Shown: positions 1 through 6,970 of the stretch, piece after piece
How the letters are laid out: each line of letters begins with the position of its first letter
How positions within the stretch are numbered: the first letter of the stretch is position 1
From: Candidatus Sifarchaeum subterraneum
GTDB lineage: Archaea; Asgardarchaeota; Sifarchaeia; Sifarchaeales; Sifarchaeaceae
Length of the DNA stretch: 12,923 bases
NCBI GenBank assembly: GCA_016292335.1
Contig: JAECRX010000027.1
Location: 1 to 12,923, forward strand
Direction: 5' to 3'
Position numbers and translations under genes: made by a program
The notes under the pieces: generated by a model
The model's input: the letters and a program-made list of their open reading frames with translations, nothing else
Databases searched by the model: none
What the model was told of the DNA's origin: nothing

Positions 1-174
1 AAAAATAGGATTAGATTCAATCCTTACGGTCCTGAAAAAAGAACCAAGGGAGGAGCAATAAAGATTAAAGAGATCATAGAAACTAGAAAAATAAGCAAGG
101 TCTGTGGGTACAATTATGTGGCAGGCTACGCAAACTGGAAGGAGAAATTTGATATTCTAATAAGCAAGGGATAA
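1..174 (+). CDS. C-terminal fragment of an unrecognised protein (5' end outside window)
   Basis: Frame 1 is open from the window edge to a TAA stop at 172-174 and encodes 57 residues, beginning KNRIRFNPYGPEKRTKGG and ending with FDILISKG. The composition is basic and aromatic, with a single cysteine, and looks like the soluble C-terminal end of a real protein, but I do not recognise the family. It converges with the methyltransferase gene on the other strand, leaving 28 bases between the two stop codons. No terminator hairpin is obvious in that gap. The open frame is short, so a chance ORF cannot be excluded, but its length from the edge and its amino-acid mix favour a genuine gene end. Confidence 0.5.
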   Translation, partial: KNRIRFNPYGPEKRTKGGAIKIKEIIETRKISKVCGYNYVAGYANWKEKFDILISKG

Positions 175-202
175 ACTACCGAATAAAAAGATGTTGGGGA
201 TG

Positions 203-1021
203 TCAATTCTCTCCCCTTATACCAGTAAATAGGCCATATCTGAATGTTCCTTTTTCCAGCTCCTCAAACCCTCTTTTTAAGATATTATTAGCCCTTTCGA
301 AGTTTATCCCAAGACTCTCTGCCAGATCACATTCACAGAATTTCTCTATGATATCCAAACTGAGTGCAAGTTTGCCAATTCTCTCTATAATCTCTCGGAT
401 TGCATAACTGTGATCTTCGAAATGGACATCAATAAACCCTCTTTCAGAAAGAATTTTCTGATAGCCTGGAGCGGAAAGCGCGCCTGCTATGCAGATCACA
501 TGATAAATAACCTCCTTGAGGTTATTCGGAATTTCATCCTCGATAGTCACGTCGGTTATGCCTATTTTACCACCTTTTTTTAACACTCTATGCATTTCAT
601 TTACGGCGGCCTTCATATCTGGAAAAGTACATAAAGCACACTCGGACATAACTACATCGAAGGTTTCATGTTCAAATGTTATATTTTCAGCATCTGATTT
701 TACGAAATTAAGCTGTTGAGATAGCCTGGCAGCATTCGCCTTAACTCTAGCTTTGGCAAGATTCTTTTCACTCAAGTCGATTCCTACAACATGGCATCCA
801 AATCGTTTGGCAAGAGTGATGGCTGAGGTCCCACTCCCACAAGCTACATCCAGAACTAAGGAATTCTCATCCAGTCTGAGTTTTTCGCCTAGATACAGGG
901 TTAGTTCTTCTCCACCTGGGTGAAAGTTTTCACCTAAGACTAGAGATACCAAATCATTTTCATAAAACTTCGTACAGCAACTTTTTATGATTTCAGCCGA
1001 TTTTTCGTGTTGATCACTCAT
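203..1021 (-). CDS. class I SAM-dependent methyltransferase, partner of the upstream radical SAM gene
   Basis: A methyltransferase of the UbiE/ArsM type, 272 residues from the ATG at 1021. Motif I (VLDVACGSG, about residues 56-64) binds SAM and is followed by the acidic VVGIDLS strand; later come FDVVMSECALC and the VLKKGGKIGITDV segment. The N-terminal region carries a CC pair and an FHPGG motif before the Rossmann fold. The in-frame GTG at 1036 would overlap the radical SAM gene, whereas the ATG at 1021 lies nine bases after that gene's stop and has GGGGAT just upstream, so I prefer it. Cysteines around ECALC recall methyltransferases that act on metalloids or thiols, but an arsenite substrate is not shown. 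The ECALC and CIAGA motifs also resemble, from memory, the TrsM (DVU_1556-type) family that accompanies a radical SAM protein. Methyltransferase fold is sure; substrate is unknown. Confidence 0.88.
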   Translation of the reverse strand: MSDQHEKSAEIIKSCCTKFYENDLVSLVLGENFHPGGEELTLYLGEKLRLDENSLVLDVACGSGTSAITLAKRFGCHVVGIDLSEKNLAKARVKANAARLSQQLNFVKSDAENITFEHETFDVVMSECALCTFPDMKAAVNEMHRVLKKGGKIGITDVTIEDEIPNNLKEVIYHVICIAGALSAPGYQKILSERGFIDVHFEDHSYAIREIIERIGKLALSLDIIEKFCECDLAESLGINFERANNILKRGFEELEKGTFRYGLFTGIRGEN

Positions 1022-1029
1022 AATATCCC

Positions 1030-2487
1030 CTAACACAACGTTCTAAATGTTGGAGTTAACCGTTTTCTATAGAGTATGTTGTATACACAGAACGGTATCA
1101 TTTTGCCATTAGGTAAAATCTCTGTTATACAACATTTCTTTGCTCTTTTCAGATCGAAATTGTATTCATCCATAAATGCATGAACTGAGATATATGTAAA
1201 ATTATCAATGAACTCTTTAATATTATTAGGTATTGCTATTTTACATGTAGTACAGATGGCTTTTTCTGTTTTATCAGACCATAACCCGGCAGACATCGAT
1301 AAAAGTGTGTTGATCGCCTTATAGATTTCAGACGCGATTTCTAAATCAGGAATAACACGATTGACTATATAATCCATGTAGTTGTGCACATCTATCAACT
1401 CTGTCAATACAATGGTCTTTTCTTTAGTTTTGTAAATATAGGAACCGACAGAGCACGTTGGATAGGGACAGGGGATATTAAAAAAACTTTTCTTTTTCAA
1501 TAATCCTGAAGTCTGAACCTCAATTTCATTCAAGATATCAGGTATGGTCATTCTTCTGTTCTGGCTATTATCCAGTTTATATCTCCCCACTAAAGTCGAG
1601 GGCTGAAAATTGACCATTTTGATGTTGTGATCGCTTAGAGCTAAATCGATGATAGAGCCAATCTCATGCTCGTTTATCCCTTTAACGATAGTCGGCACGA
1701 GGGCTACTGGCATTCCAAGTTCTCGGCAATTTTCCAGTACCTTCATTTTTAGGTCAAGAAGTGGTCTTCCCCTGAGCTTTCTGTAAGTATCATCGCTCAA
1801 GCCATCGAATTGCAAATAGATAACGAGTTTTCCGATGGCCAGCTCATCGTCCTGCATCGTGAGCAATATCTTCTCTGCGAAATCTCTATCCGCGAGTTTT
1901 AATCCATTTGTATTCAGGATAGGATACTTTATGCCTTTTTGACCAGCATACGACAGAATCCGAAAGATATCTGGATGAAGAGTCGGTTCACCCCCACTTA
2001 TTTGAAACACTTCGGGCTTGCCCTCACACTTCACGTAGAGATCAATCATTTCCTTTACCCGTTCAAAGGGCAATGTGAAGGTACCTTTTGAATCTGCGAA
2101 GCAAATAGGACAGTTCAGATTACACATATCCGTTATTTCAATTATTCCGACACAGGTGTGCTGTTGGTGTGCTTCACACAGTCCACAATCTTCTGGGCAT
2201 CCCTTATCAACAGACCCCTGATAATGTAAAGGCTTCTTCCCTGGTTTGTTGTATTGAGTTGCATGAAGGTAATCGTCAACATCAGAATACACGAGAACTT
2301 CGAACAATCCATGCTGATCGCAATATTTTCGCATATAAACCTTGTTTTCCCGAAATAAAATCTGGCAATCTATGACTCTTAGACATTTTGGACAGACACT
2401 TCTAGATATTTCTACAAGAACTTCATCATATCTCAGGTCTGTTTGCAGTCGTTTGTCCTCTTCTTGAAGTCTTTCATAGGATTCCAT
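1030..2487 (-). CDS. radical SAM protein of the Tes/MJ0619 (or TrsS-like) group with extra cysteine clusters
   Basis: A 485-residue radical SAM enzyme. The canonical CxxxCxxC cluster is CNLNCPIC at residues 122-129, followed by QISGGEPTLHPD (SAM-binding GGEP motif, 164-171), LNTNGLKLA and YLQFDGL. N-terminal to the barrel is a zinc-ribbon-like CPKC (32-35) with a YCDQHG partner (55-60), then CPEDCGLC (97-104). C-terminal additions contain CPYPTC (340-345), CTTC (412-415), a CC pair (452-453) and the closing IPFCVYN. This N-terminal CxxC...C..HG, radical core and PFCxYN ending are characteristic of the archaeal MJ0619 family, which includes tetraether lipid synthase; members may hold several iron-sulfur clusters. 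The same architecture fits TrsS, which pairs with a methyltransferase as here. It is first in an operon with that methyltransferase. The fold and cluster are certain; the reaction (carbon-carbon bond formation, methylation or other) is not. Confidence 0.9.
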   Translation of the reverse strand: MESYERLQEEDKRLQTDLRYDEVLVEISRSVCPKCLRVIDCQILFRENKVYMRKYCDQHGLFEVLVYSDVDDYLHATQYNKPGKKPLHYQGSVDKGCPEDCGLCEAHQQHTCVGIIEITDMCNLNCPICFADSKGTFTLPFERVKEMIDLYVKCEGKPEVFQISGGEPTLHPDIFRILSYAGQKGIKYPILNTNGLKLADRDFAEKILLTMQDDELAIGKLVIYLQFDGLSDDTYRKLRGRPLLDLKMKVLENCRELGMPVALVPTIVKGINEHEIGSIIDLALSDHNIKMVNFQPSTLVGRYKLDNSQNRRMTIPDILNEIEVQTSGLLKKKSFFNIPCPYPTCSVGSYIYKTKEKTIVLTELIDVHNYMDYIVNRVIPDLEIASEIYKAINTLLSMSAGLWSDKTEKAICTTCKIAIPNNIKEFIDNFTYISVHAFMDEYNFDLKRAKKCCITEILPNGKMIPFCVYNILYRKRLTPTFRTLC

Positions 2488-2540
2488 ACTTTCTAACTTC
2501 CGATCTTTTAATCACCGTGTGTGGAGCTAAATATTTTATC

Positions 2541-2548
2541 TATATAAA
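2541..2548 (-). promoter_or_regulatory. TATA-like box of the radical SAM/methyltransferase operon
   Basis: On the minus strand this reads TTTATATA, in an AT-rich stretch 54-61 bases upstream of the ATG at 2487. Archaeal transcription starts about 25 bases after such a box, which would give a leader of roughly 25-30 bases; GGAAG about nine bases before the ATG can serve as ribosome binding site. The background is AT-rich, so the exact box is uncertain. Confidence 0.4.
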
Positions 2549-2655
2549 TTATTTTATTTATGTAAATTGATTTTACTCATCGTGAGAGCATCTTATCGGT
2601 TTAAATTAAGAATATGAAAAATTAGCTGAACTGATACTAACTCATCTTAATCTAG

Positions 2656-2910
2656 GGAGCATTTCTCAAAAATTTCCAACGACCTTCCAAGATCCACATA
2701 GTAGGGATCGCCATTGAATTGGTATTAGGTGATGTAAAAGGAATAACATATTCTGTTATTGAGGGCCTTGTCGAACACTCAATAAATTCAACAGAGAAAT
2801 GTGTAGAAGCCTACGAGAAAGATACTGTCCCCATCGGTCAGATAAGGGAATTAGGAGAAAAAAGATCCCGAAAGCTATATCTTGAATGCAAAAAACTACT
2901 TGTTGAGTAG
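2656..2910 (+). CDS. small doubtful ORF or gene remnant, unknown
   Basis: The frame is open from 2656 (after a TAG at 2653) to a stop at 2908-2910. The only reasonable start codon is a TTG at 2719, giving 63 residues, but no Shine-Dalgarno sequence precedes it and the open frame continues upstream in protein-like sequence (KIHIVGIAIELVLGDVKG), which hints at a truncated gene that has lost its beginning. The C-terminal part is helical and charged (EKCVEAYEKD, GEKRSRKLYLECKKLL). Its last 15 bases overlap the end of the convergent Roadblock-like gene. I do not recognise the family. It could be a small soluble protein, a C-terminal remnant, or chance. Confidence 0.35.
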   Translation, partial: GAFLKNFQRPSKIHIVGIAIELVLGDVKGITYSVIEGLVEHSINSTEKCVEAYEKDTVPIGQIRELGEKRSRKLYLECKKLLVE

Positions 2911-3648
2911 ATTTGCTTGTATTCTCTCTAGTTCGGGAATTTCTTTGAATGGAATTAATTCGTTTATTACATTAGCGATATTCACGGCACATTTACTTGT
3001 TGCTATCTTTAAATGAATCAAATCTTCATCAGCCGAGGATTTAATTTTTTGATTGATTCTGCATGCTAGAATTGCCATTGGCCCTGCTTCCATGACCAAC
3101 AAACATCCTTTGTCTCCCAAAATGAAACAATGCAAGGGAATCCCAAGATAATTTTTGTAAATTTCCAAGAATCTTCTGTTGAATTCAAGAATGGTAGCCA
3201 CTGTAGCACCGATTAAACGATCTCTGTTTTTGAAATTATCTAAAGAAAGACCGCCTTCAATCAAGTTTCCTTTTTTTGAAACTATCATTGAACTTTCTAT
3301 CAAATTTTCATAATTCAATTCTTCTAAGGTAGACTTTAGTAGCGAAAGGATCTTGTATCTTCTACCTCTAATCTTTCGCGAAATAGGGATTTTTTCTAAG
3401 TCCTTTGGACAAATTAATATTTCCATTTTTGTGTTGCAATTTGGGCAAATTGGAATACTTTTTTTTTCAGTTTTGAGTCCAATCTTACAGAGTATGTCGT
3501 ATAAGCAGTTTGGGCAATGATAAAATTTACGGGGTTTCTTGACTTTGAGGGTCCGGACTGGTTTAGTCAGACATGCCAAACAATTACTATCACAAAATAA
3601 TTTTCCATCTATTAAGGTCATTGTTCTCAGCGGGTAGAAAATGATCAT
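2896..3648 (-). CDS. zinc-ribbon protein with C-terminal Roadblock/LC7-like domain
   Basis: A 250-residue soluble protein in two parts. The N-terminal 80 residues contain three cysteine groups: CDSNCLAC (19-26), CPNCLYDILC (45-54) and CPNC with a following C (68-71, 80), which would suit two zinc ribbons. The C-terminal part, about residues 100-235, has the pattern of a Roadblock/LC7 (Longin-related) domain: a long helix, a strand SSMIVSKKGNLIEGG, a helix IGATVATILEFNRRFLEIY, then two strands CFILGDKGCLLVME and MAILACRI. Archaeal Roadblock proteins often bind or regulate small Ras-like GTPases (MglA/Rag type), but no GTPase gene is visible here. The ATG at 3648 has a weak GATGA ahead of it; an in-frame ATG at 3621 is possible. 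It is the only gene of its transcription unit in view. Domain assignment rests on reading the pattern, so the fold is probable and the role unknown. Confidence 0.7.
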   Translation of the reverse strand: MIIFYPLRTMTLIDGKLFCDSNCLACLTKPVRTLKVKKPRKFYHCPNCLYDILCKIGLKTEKKSIPICPNCNTKMEILICPKDLEKIPISRKIRGRRYKILSLLKSTLEELNYENLIESSMIVSKKGNLIEGGLSLDNFKNRDRLIGATVATILEFNRRFLEIYKNYLGIPLHCFILGDKGCLLVMEAGPMAILACRINQKIKSSADEDLIHLKIATSKCAVNIANVINELIPFKEIPELERIQANLLNK

Positions 3649-3712
3649 TCATCATATTTTTTCTTCTAGTAATTATCAACAACTATATTATCTTTACTTG
3701 GCTATTTCGAAT

Positions 3713-3724
3713 ATTAGCGCTAAT
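3713..3724. promoter_or_regulatory. 12-bp perfect palindrome upstream of the Roadblock-like gene
   Basis: ATTAGCGCTAAT is its own reverse complement and is GC-rich at its centre within AT-rich DNA. It lies 65-76 bases upstream of the ATG at 3648, in the region where a dimeric regulator could act on that promoter. One palindrome of this size is only suggestive. Confidence 0.25.
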
Positions 3725-3783
3725 TAGGGTAGATGAATTATATTTTTTTTCGTAATATCCTAAATATATTCCACATATTAAGT

Positions 3784-3820
3784 AAGCCCTAGACTACTCA
3801 TCTGCAAGTAGGGGAGCTTT
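3784..3820 (+). terminator. imperfect hairpin followed by T6
   Basis: CTACT and AGTAG pair perfectly around an 8-base loop; the stem extends across a TAGA bulge through CCC/GGG and, past one unpaired A, AGC/GCT. The stem runs straight into TTTTTT. This shape would terminate plus-strand transcription, although no plus-strand gene lies immediately upstream. It may instead be the end of a lost element. Confidence 0.35.
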
Positions 3821-4126
3821 TTTCGGGCGGATTCAGTTGGAAACAACCGACTCACTGACAGGCTGGTAAGGCTCCTTGAGTGTCTTTTGTGAACAACCCT
3901 TTGCAAAATTTATCTGGGACGGATTACGCTTCGTCCTGCAAATTAGCCAATCCATTCGGCAATTCGTTGTAGTTAACGCCTCTTTTTTTGTTTATATTTT
4001 ATTTGAATGCTTTTTTCAACGTTTGTTTCATGTTACATTTCAACTAGGGTTTTTAGGGTTCTTACCTCTCTTTCTAACGCTCTCCACGGGTGGAAGTTTT
4101 TTCCGACAGAAAACCTTATTTTTGGC

Positions 4127-4354
4127 ATGACGGCTGCAGGGCATGTGTAATGGAAAAATAAGGTTAGAGGGCGTACTGAACTGTTGGGTTTGTTAGAAGA
4201 TCATGGCTTCCGTCTTCTTAATTTTTTGACAGATAGGTGGATTCCTTTCCCTAAAAAGTTTTTCGCTCAAATGGAGCTGCGGGTGTTTGTGGGAGAAGGA
4301 AGCCCCGATAGGCCTCATTACCCGCTTATTGTTTTTTCCATGCCTGTTGTGTAA
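4127..4354 (+). pseudogene. C-terminal remnant of a class I methyltransferase
   Basis: In one plus-strand frame, MTAAGHV is followed by an in-frame TAA at 4148-4150 and then by 67 more open codons to a TAA at 4352-4354. The peptide contains ELLGLLEDHGFRLLNF and later WIPFPKKFF, HYPLIVFSMPVV. The order GHV, about ten residues, then a helix of the form LLEDHGF is typical of the region after the SAM fold in type 11/FkbM-like methyltransferases, where GHV precedes the ELxxLLExxGF helix. The catalytic Rossmann part is missing upstream in every frame I checked, and the in-frame stop breaks the tail itself. I therefore call it a remnant. An independent 56-residue ORF starting at the TTG at 4184 is the alternative. 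Confidence 0.42.
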
Positions 4355-4366
4355 AATATACACCTG

Positions 4367-4399
4367 CCACTACACTTGAGTGGTCCCTTTTTTGATTTT
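4367..4399 (+). terminator. hairpin terminator after the methyltransferase remnant
   Basis: CCACT at 4367-4371 pairs with AGTGG at 4379-4383 around a 7-base loop, followed within five bases by TTTTTT and another T-rich run. It sits 12 bases after the stop of the remnant, which supports the idea that this once was an expressed plus-strand gene. Confidence 0.45.
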
Positions 4400-4504
4400 T
4401 CTCGTTAACATACTGCTACAGAAGAAGAACCGTTCTTTTTAACATTTCTTTATTTTTCAAACAAAAAATCTCTGATATAACATTTGCTTTGATGGCAGAA
4501 TTAA

Positions 4505-4548
4505 TTTTTTAAAAGGATTATCTTAGTTGAAGCAATCCTTTTAAAAAA
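4505..4548. repeat. perfect 15-bp inverted repeat upstream of the PAP2-like gene
   Basis: TTTTTTAAAAGGATT at 4505-4519 is the exact reverse complement of AATCCTTTTAAAAAA at 4534-4548, separated by 14 bases. The repeat ends 25 bases before the ATG at 4574. As RNA it would be a stable 15-bp stem in the leader of that gene. It lacks a T run after the stem, so it is not a standard terminator on the plus strand. It could be an operator, a leader control element, or paired ends of a small inserted element. Confidence 0.6.
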
Positions 4549-4573
4549 TCATGTAAAAATCAAGGGGAAAAAA

Positions 4574-5134
4574 ATGTGCACCTATATACGTTCAATAGCT
4601 CGTTTAGTAGAAATATTAGCTCATCCGATTTTGGTCTTTTCTTACACAGGAATCATTATAACTTTAGTGGGAGTTAGGAAGGGTACAATCCAGTGGACTG
4701 ATTTTCTCTTTGGAGGTGGATTTTTCCTTTTATTCTGTGTTTTATCTTTTTTTCTTAAGAGATTTGACAAAGGAGAAATGTTTCAATACTTTCTGCCTTC
4801 GTTGCTTCTGGTCATTACATTTGGTGTATTCAATATTTTGGTATATAGTTTTCCGAGAGAATTCCTTTTAATGGCAATTTCCCTCTTCCTGATCTTAACA
4901 ATAATTGGTTTAATTAGATTTTATTGGCTTATAAGCAATCACTGTGCTTTTTCGAGCTTTTGTTTTACACTTTTATTTTTAATCGTGGATTTTAATTTAA
5001 TTTTTCTTTTTTTATTACTACCAATCGTTGCTTGGTCGAGGATAGAGTTAAAAAGACACGATGTGCCTCAAGTAATCGCTGGCTCCCTATTTGGGTTAAT
5101 TATTCCGATATTGTCATCTTTAGCATTGTCCTAA
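4574..5134 (+). CDS. PAP2-like integral membrane protein
   Basis: A 186-residue hydrophobic protein with about six membrane segments (near residues 15-33, 46-60, 74-91, 97-115, 127-150 and 165-184). The second half carries reduced PAP2 phosphatase signatures: SNH at 121-123 corresponds to motif SxH, and SRIELKRHDVPQVIAG at 155-170 corresponds to the SRxxxxxHxxxD motif, with the arginine and histidine kept and aspartate replaced by glutamine as in some PAP2-superfamily branches. The first motif, KxxxxxxRP, is not recognisable, so activity is uncertain. Relatives dephosphorylate lipid phosphates or isoprenoid pyrophosphates at the membrane. The ATG at 4574 has AAGGGG seven bases upstream. It stands alone, behind a 15-bp inverted repeat, in a locus with other lipid genes. 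An inactive PAP2 relative or unrelated membrane protein remains possible. Confidence 0.65.
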   Translation: MCTYIRSIARLVEILAHPILVFSYTGIIITLVGVRKGTIQWTDFLFGGGFFLLFCVLSFFLKRFDKGEMFQYFLPSLLLVITFGVFNILVYSFPREFLLMAISLFLILTIIGLIRFYWLISNHCAFSSFCFTLLFLIVDFNLIFLFLLLPIVAWSRIELKRHDVPQVIAGSLFGLIIPILSSLALS

Positions 5135-5271
5135 GGAATTTTTGAAGCTTTTGAAAATGGGAGTACCAGCATGATTGACTTTTGTTTGTTAATTGTCTCA
5201 TGGAATGTTATAACTTTTTCGTCCTCTGCGAGTCATCTTAAAACCGTCTTAAGCGTTGGACTATCATTGAC

Positions 5272-5446
5272 GGCTCGTCTCATGCACAAGAACGTACTAT
5301 GAACGGTATGTCCATAGTATTCCGTTGTTGACATGATAACCATTTTGTTCACCATAGCAACCTCTATAAGAATTGGAAAAGAGAGTTAGAGAGGAGGGGA
5401 CGAGTCTCCCCGCTTGCGGTTGGCGACGAGGAACCGAAACTATAGC
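5272..5446. ncRNA. possible structured RNA, family not recognised
   Basis: Clustered stems occur in an otherwise AT-rich gap. TACTATG (5295-5301) and CATAGTA (5313-5319) pair around 11 bases and the stem extends through AACG/CGTT across a 3-base bulge. GGGGA/TCCCC closes a 6-base loop at 5396-5411. CGGTT/AACCG closes a 10-base loop just after it. GGCTCGTCTC at 5272-5281 could pair over 10 positions, two of them wobble, with 5397-5406, competing with the GGGGA hairpin. A TATA-like run at 5561-5570 lies on the side that would serve minus-strand transcription. I checked by eye for RNase P RNA and SRP RNA signature sequences and did not find them. Strand is unknown; GC-rich islands in AT-rich archaeal genomes are often RNA genes, but this is inference. 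Confidence 0.3.
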
Positions 5447-5855
5447 AGACCATTGAGAAAAAAAGTCAGGATATATGAAAGGATGATAGAAAATTGAGAA
5501 GAGATTTGCTCGAAAAATCTGTAGAAATTGATAAAAAGACAATAAACCCAAGATGTCGTGGTTTTATATATTTGTAAATAAATTAGGCACAATGTTGTTT
5601 ACAGTGTTAAAAATGTGCTGAAAATGGGATTTCACAAAAAGATATTTAATAGAATTTGATTAACTAGTTGAAAAACCTATTTGTAACTATTAAGTGTTGT
5701 GTGGGTAAGTTAATGTCTGCCCACATCTATATTGTCATAAAGATCTTTCCTTTGAATAATCAGATCACTCTAAATCTCTAAGCTATTTACAAAAGACAAT
5801 TCAAATCCTCTCTACCACAGAAAACTTAACAGTTACACCTACTTTTTGGAAAAAT

Positions 5856-5863
5856 AAGGAGGT
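5856..5863 (+). promoter_or_regulatory. strong ribosome binding site fixing a TTG start
   Basis: AAGGAGGT is a full Shine-Dalgarno sequence, eight bases before the TTG at 5872. It decides the start of the inositol-1-phosphate synthase gene, whose protein then begins MPEIRVAIVGVGNCAS, exactly at the nucleotide-binding strand. Confidence 0.8.
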
Positions 5864-5871
5864 AACCTTCC

Positions 5872-6960
5872 TTGCCAGAGATTCGTGTAGCAATTGTTGG
5901 TGTGGGAAATTGTGCTTCGGCACTTATCCAAGGAGTTCAGTATTACAGTAAAAAAAAGGAAGAAGAAGAAAAAATTCCCGGCCTGATGCATGTAAACTTT
6001 GGTGTCTACCGACTACGAGATATCAAATTTGTAGCATCATTTGATGTAAACGAGCTGAAATTGGGGAAAGACCTTTCTGAAGCAATTTTTGCACATCCGA
6101 ACAAATGTATAAGTTTTTCTGAGGATAAAATCGATTCTTTTGGAGTAAAAGTGTTACCTGGGCCTATCTTAGATGGTGTAGGTCCACACATGGTTGGTGC
6201 ATTCCATTGCTATGATCCAGAAAAGATCGGTGATGTAGATCACGTTGGAATATTACAAAAAGCGAAGACAGAAGTGTTGATTAATTTTCTTCCCGTAGGC
6301 TCTAGGGAAGCCACAAAATTTTGGGCAAATGCCGCTTTGGAAGCTGACTGTGCATTTATTAACGGTATTCCTGAATTCATTGCTAGTGATGAAACATGGG
6401 CAAAGAAATTCGTGGATAGAGGACTGCCAGTGGCGGGAGATGATATAAAAAGTCAAATTGGTGCGACAATTCTCCACAGACAAATTGCCAGTTTGCTATT
6501 AGACAGAGGAGTCCGGATAGAAGAATCATACCAATTGAATATCGGAGGAAACACAGATTTTCTGAACATGACAGTAGAAGAAAGGTTAAAATCAAAAAGA
6601 ATCTCAAAAACTGAGGCAGTGACTAGTTTACTTCCTTATGAAGTACCCACTAGGATCGGTCCTTCGGATTATGTGCCCTTTCTTGAGGATAAGAAAATTT
6701 GTTATATTCATGTCAAAGGCAGAAAGTTTGGAGATGCGCCAGTATCTATAGATGCAAAACTAACAGTAGAAGATTCCCCAAACTCTGCTGGTGTAATGAT
6801 TGATGTAATCAGAGCCGTTAAAATAGCACTTGATAGAGAGATCTCTGGCCCGTTGATCTCAATCTCAGCATGTGCATTTAAACATCCTCCACTGCAGGTA
6901 CCAGATGACATAGCAAAACAGTGGATAGAAGAGTTTATTGAGGGAAAAAGGGAAAGATAA
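5872..6960 (+). CDS. myo-inositol-1-phosphate synthase
   Basis: Converts glucose 6-phosphate to inositol 1-phosphate through bound NAD, in the cytoplasm; in archaea the product feeds archaetidylinositol lipids and, in some, inositol-based solutes. The 362-residue protein has the archaeal/actinobacterial short form. Visible motifs are GVGNCASALIQG (10-21, NAD-binding), NFLPVGS (138-144), FINGIPEFIAS (162-172), GDDIKSQIGATILHR (189-203), YQLNIGGNTDFLNM (220-233) and SPNSAGVMIDVIRAVKIALDR (302-322, broken here only as a description of position). The catalytic lysine-rich GDDIKSQ segment is intact. The final SACAFKHPP is a slight variation on the usual SAYxMKxPP. Start is TTG with a strong Shine-Dalgarno sequence. 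The following TIM-barrel gene starts 10 bases after the stop or within its last codons, so the two are surely cotranscribed. Family assignment is secure; INO1/ips naming varies. Confidence 0.95.
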   Translation: MPEIRVAIVGVGNCASALIQGVQYYSKKKEEEEKIPGLMHVNFGVYRLRDIKFVASFDVNELKLGKDLSEAIFAHPNKCISFSEDKIDSFGVKVLPGPILDGVGPHMVGAFHCYDPEKIGDVDHVGILQKAKTEVLINFLPVGSREATKFWANAALEADCAFINGIPEFIASDETWAKKFVDRGLPVAGDDIKSQIGATILHRQIASLLLDRGVRIEESYQLNIGGNTDFLNMTVEERLKSKRISKTEAVTSLLPYEVPTRIGPSDYVPFLEDKKICYIHVKGRKFGDAPVSIDAKLTVEDSPNSAGVMIDVIRAVKIALDREISGPLISISACAFKHPPLQVPDDIAKQWIEEFIEGKRER

Positions 6961-6970
6961 GTCAATTGAA

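Larger units (their letters stand above)
3649..4126. other. gene-poor stretch, probably decayed sequence
   Basis: No convincing gene is seen on either strand. The first 130 bases are AT-rich and hold the promoter of the minus-strand Roadblock-like gene. At 3784-3815 there is an imperfect hairpin (AGCCC, CTACT / AGTAG, GGG, GCT) ending in a run of six T, and at 3919-3938 a small one (GGACG/CGTCC). The 84-codon open frame at 3876-4130 (plus) begins in GTG-like context and encodes an F-rich, repetitive product unlike any family I know; I treat it as chance. GC content rises between 3790 and 3960 compared with flanks, which fits the remains of a former gene. Confidence 0.4.
5135..5871. other. 737-base intergenic stretch with hairpins and a possible RNA gene
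   Basis: No convincing protein gene. The part at 5240-5470 is GC-rich relative to its surroundings and holds several hairpins (see the separate RNA candidate). A TATA-like run at 5561-5570 could drive either strand. At 5700-5725 TGTGGG pairs with CCCACA around a 14-base loop. The last 50 bases are the leader of the inositol-1-phosphate synthase gene. An 84-codon frame at 5297-5551 (minus) and a 40-codon frame at 5233-5355 (minus) exist, but neither resembles a known protein. Confidence 0.45.

Noticed and set aside
3781..3880. Possible IS200/IS605-type transposon end (AGCCC...GGGGAGCT hairpin)
   Set aside because: The hairpin resembles such ends, but no transposase or TnpB motif was found in nearby frames of either strand.
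3876..4130. 84-codon plus-strand open frame in the decayed stretch
   Set aside because: Phenylalanine-rich with no recognisable motif and no good start signal; likely chance.
5233..5355. 40-codon ORF on the minus strand beginning MVNKMVIMSTTEYYG
   Set aside because: It has an ATG and a GAGGT upstream, but is short, unrecognised and overlaps the hairpin cluster; not enough to call a gene.
5297..5551. 84-codon open frame on the minus strand
   Set aside because: Starts at TTG without a ribosome binding site, crosses the GC-rich hairpins, and its product has no protein-like pattern.
5790..5815. TTCAAATCC resembling a tRNA T-loop
   Set aside because: The flanking bases form no T-arm, anticodon arm or acceptor stem.
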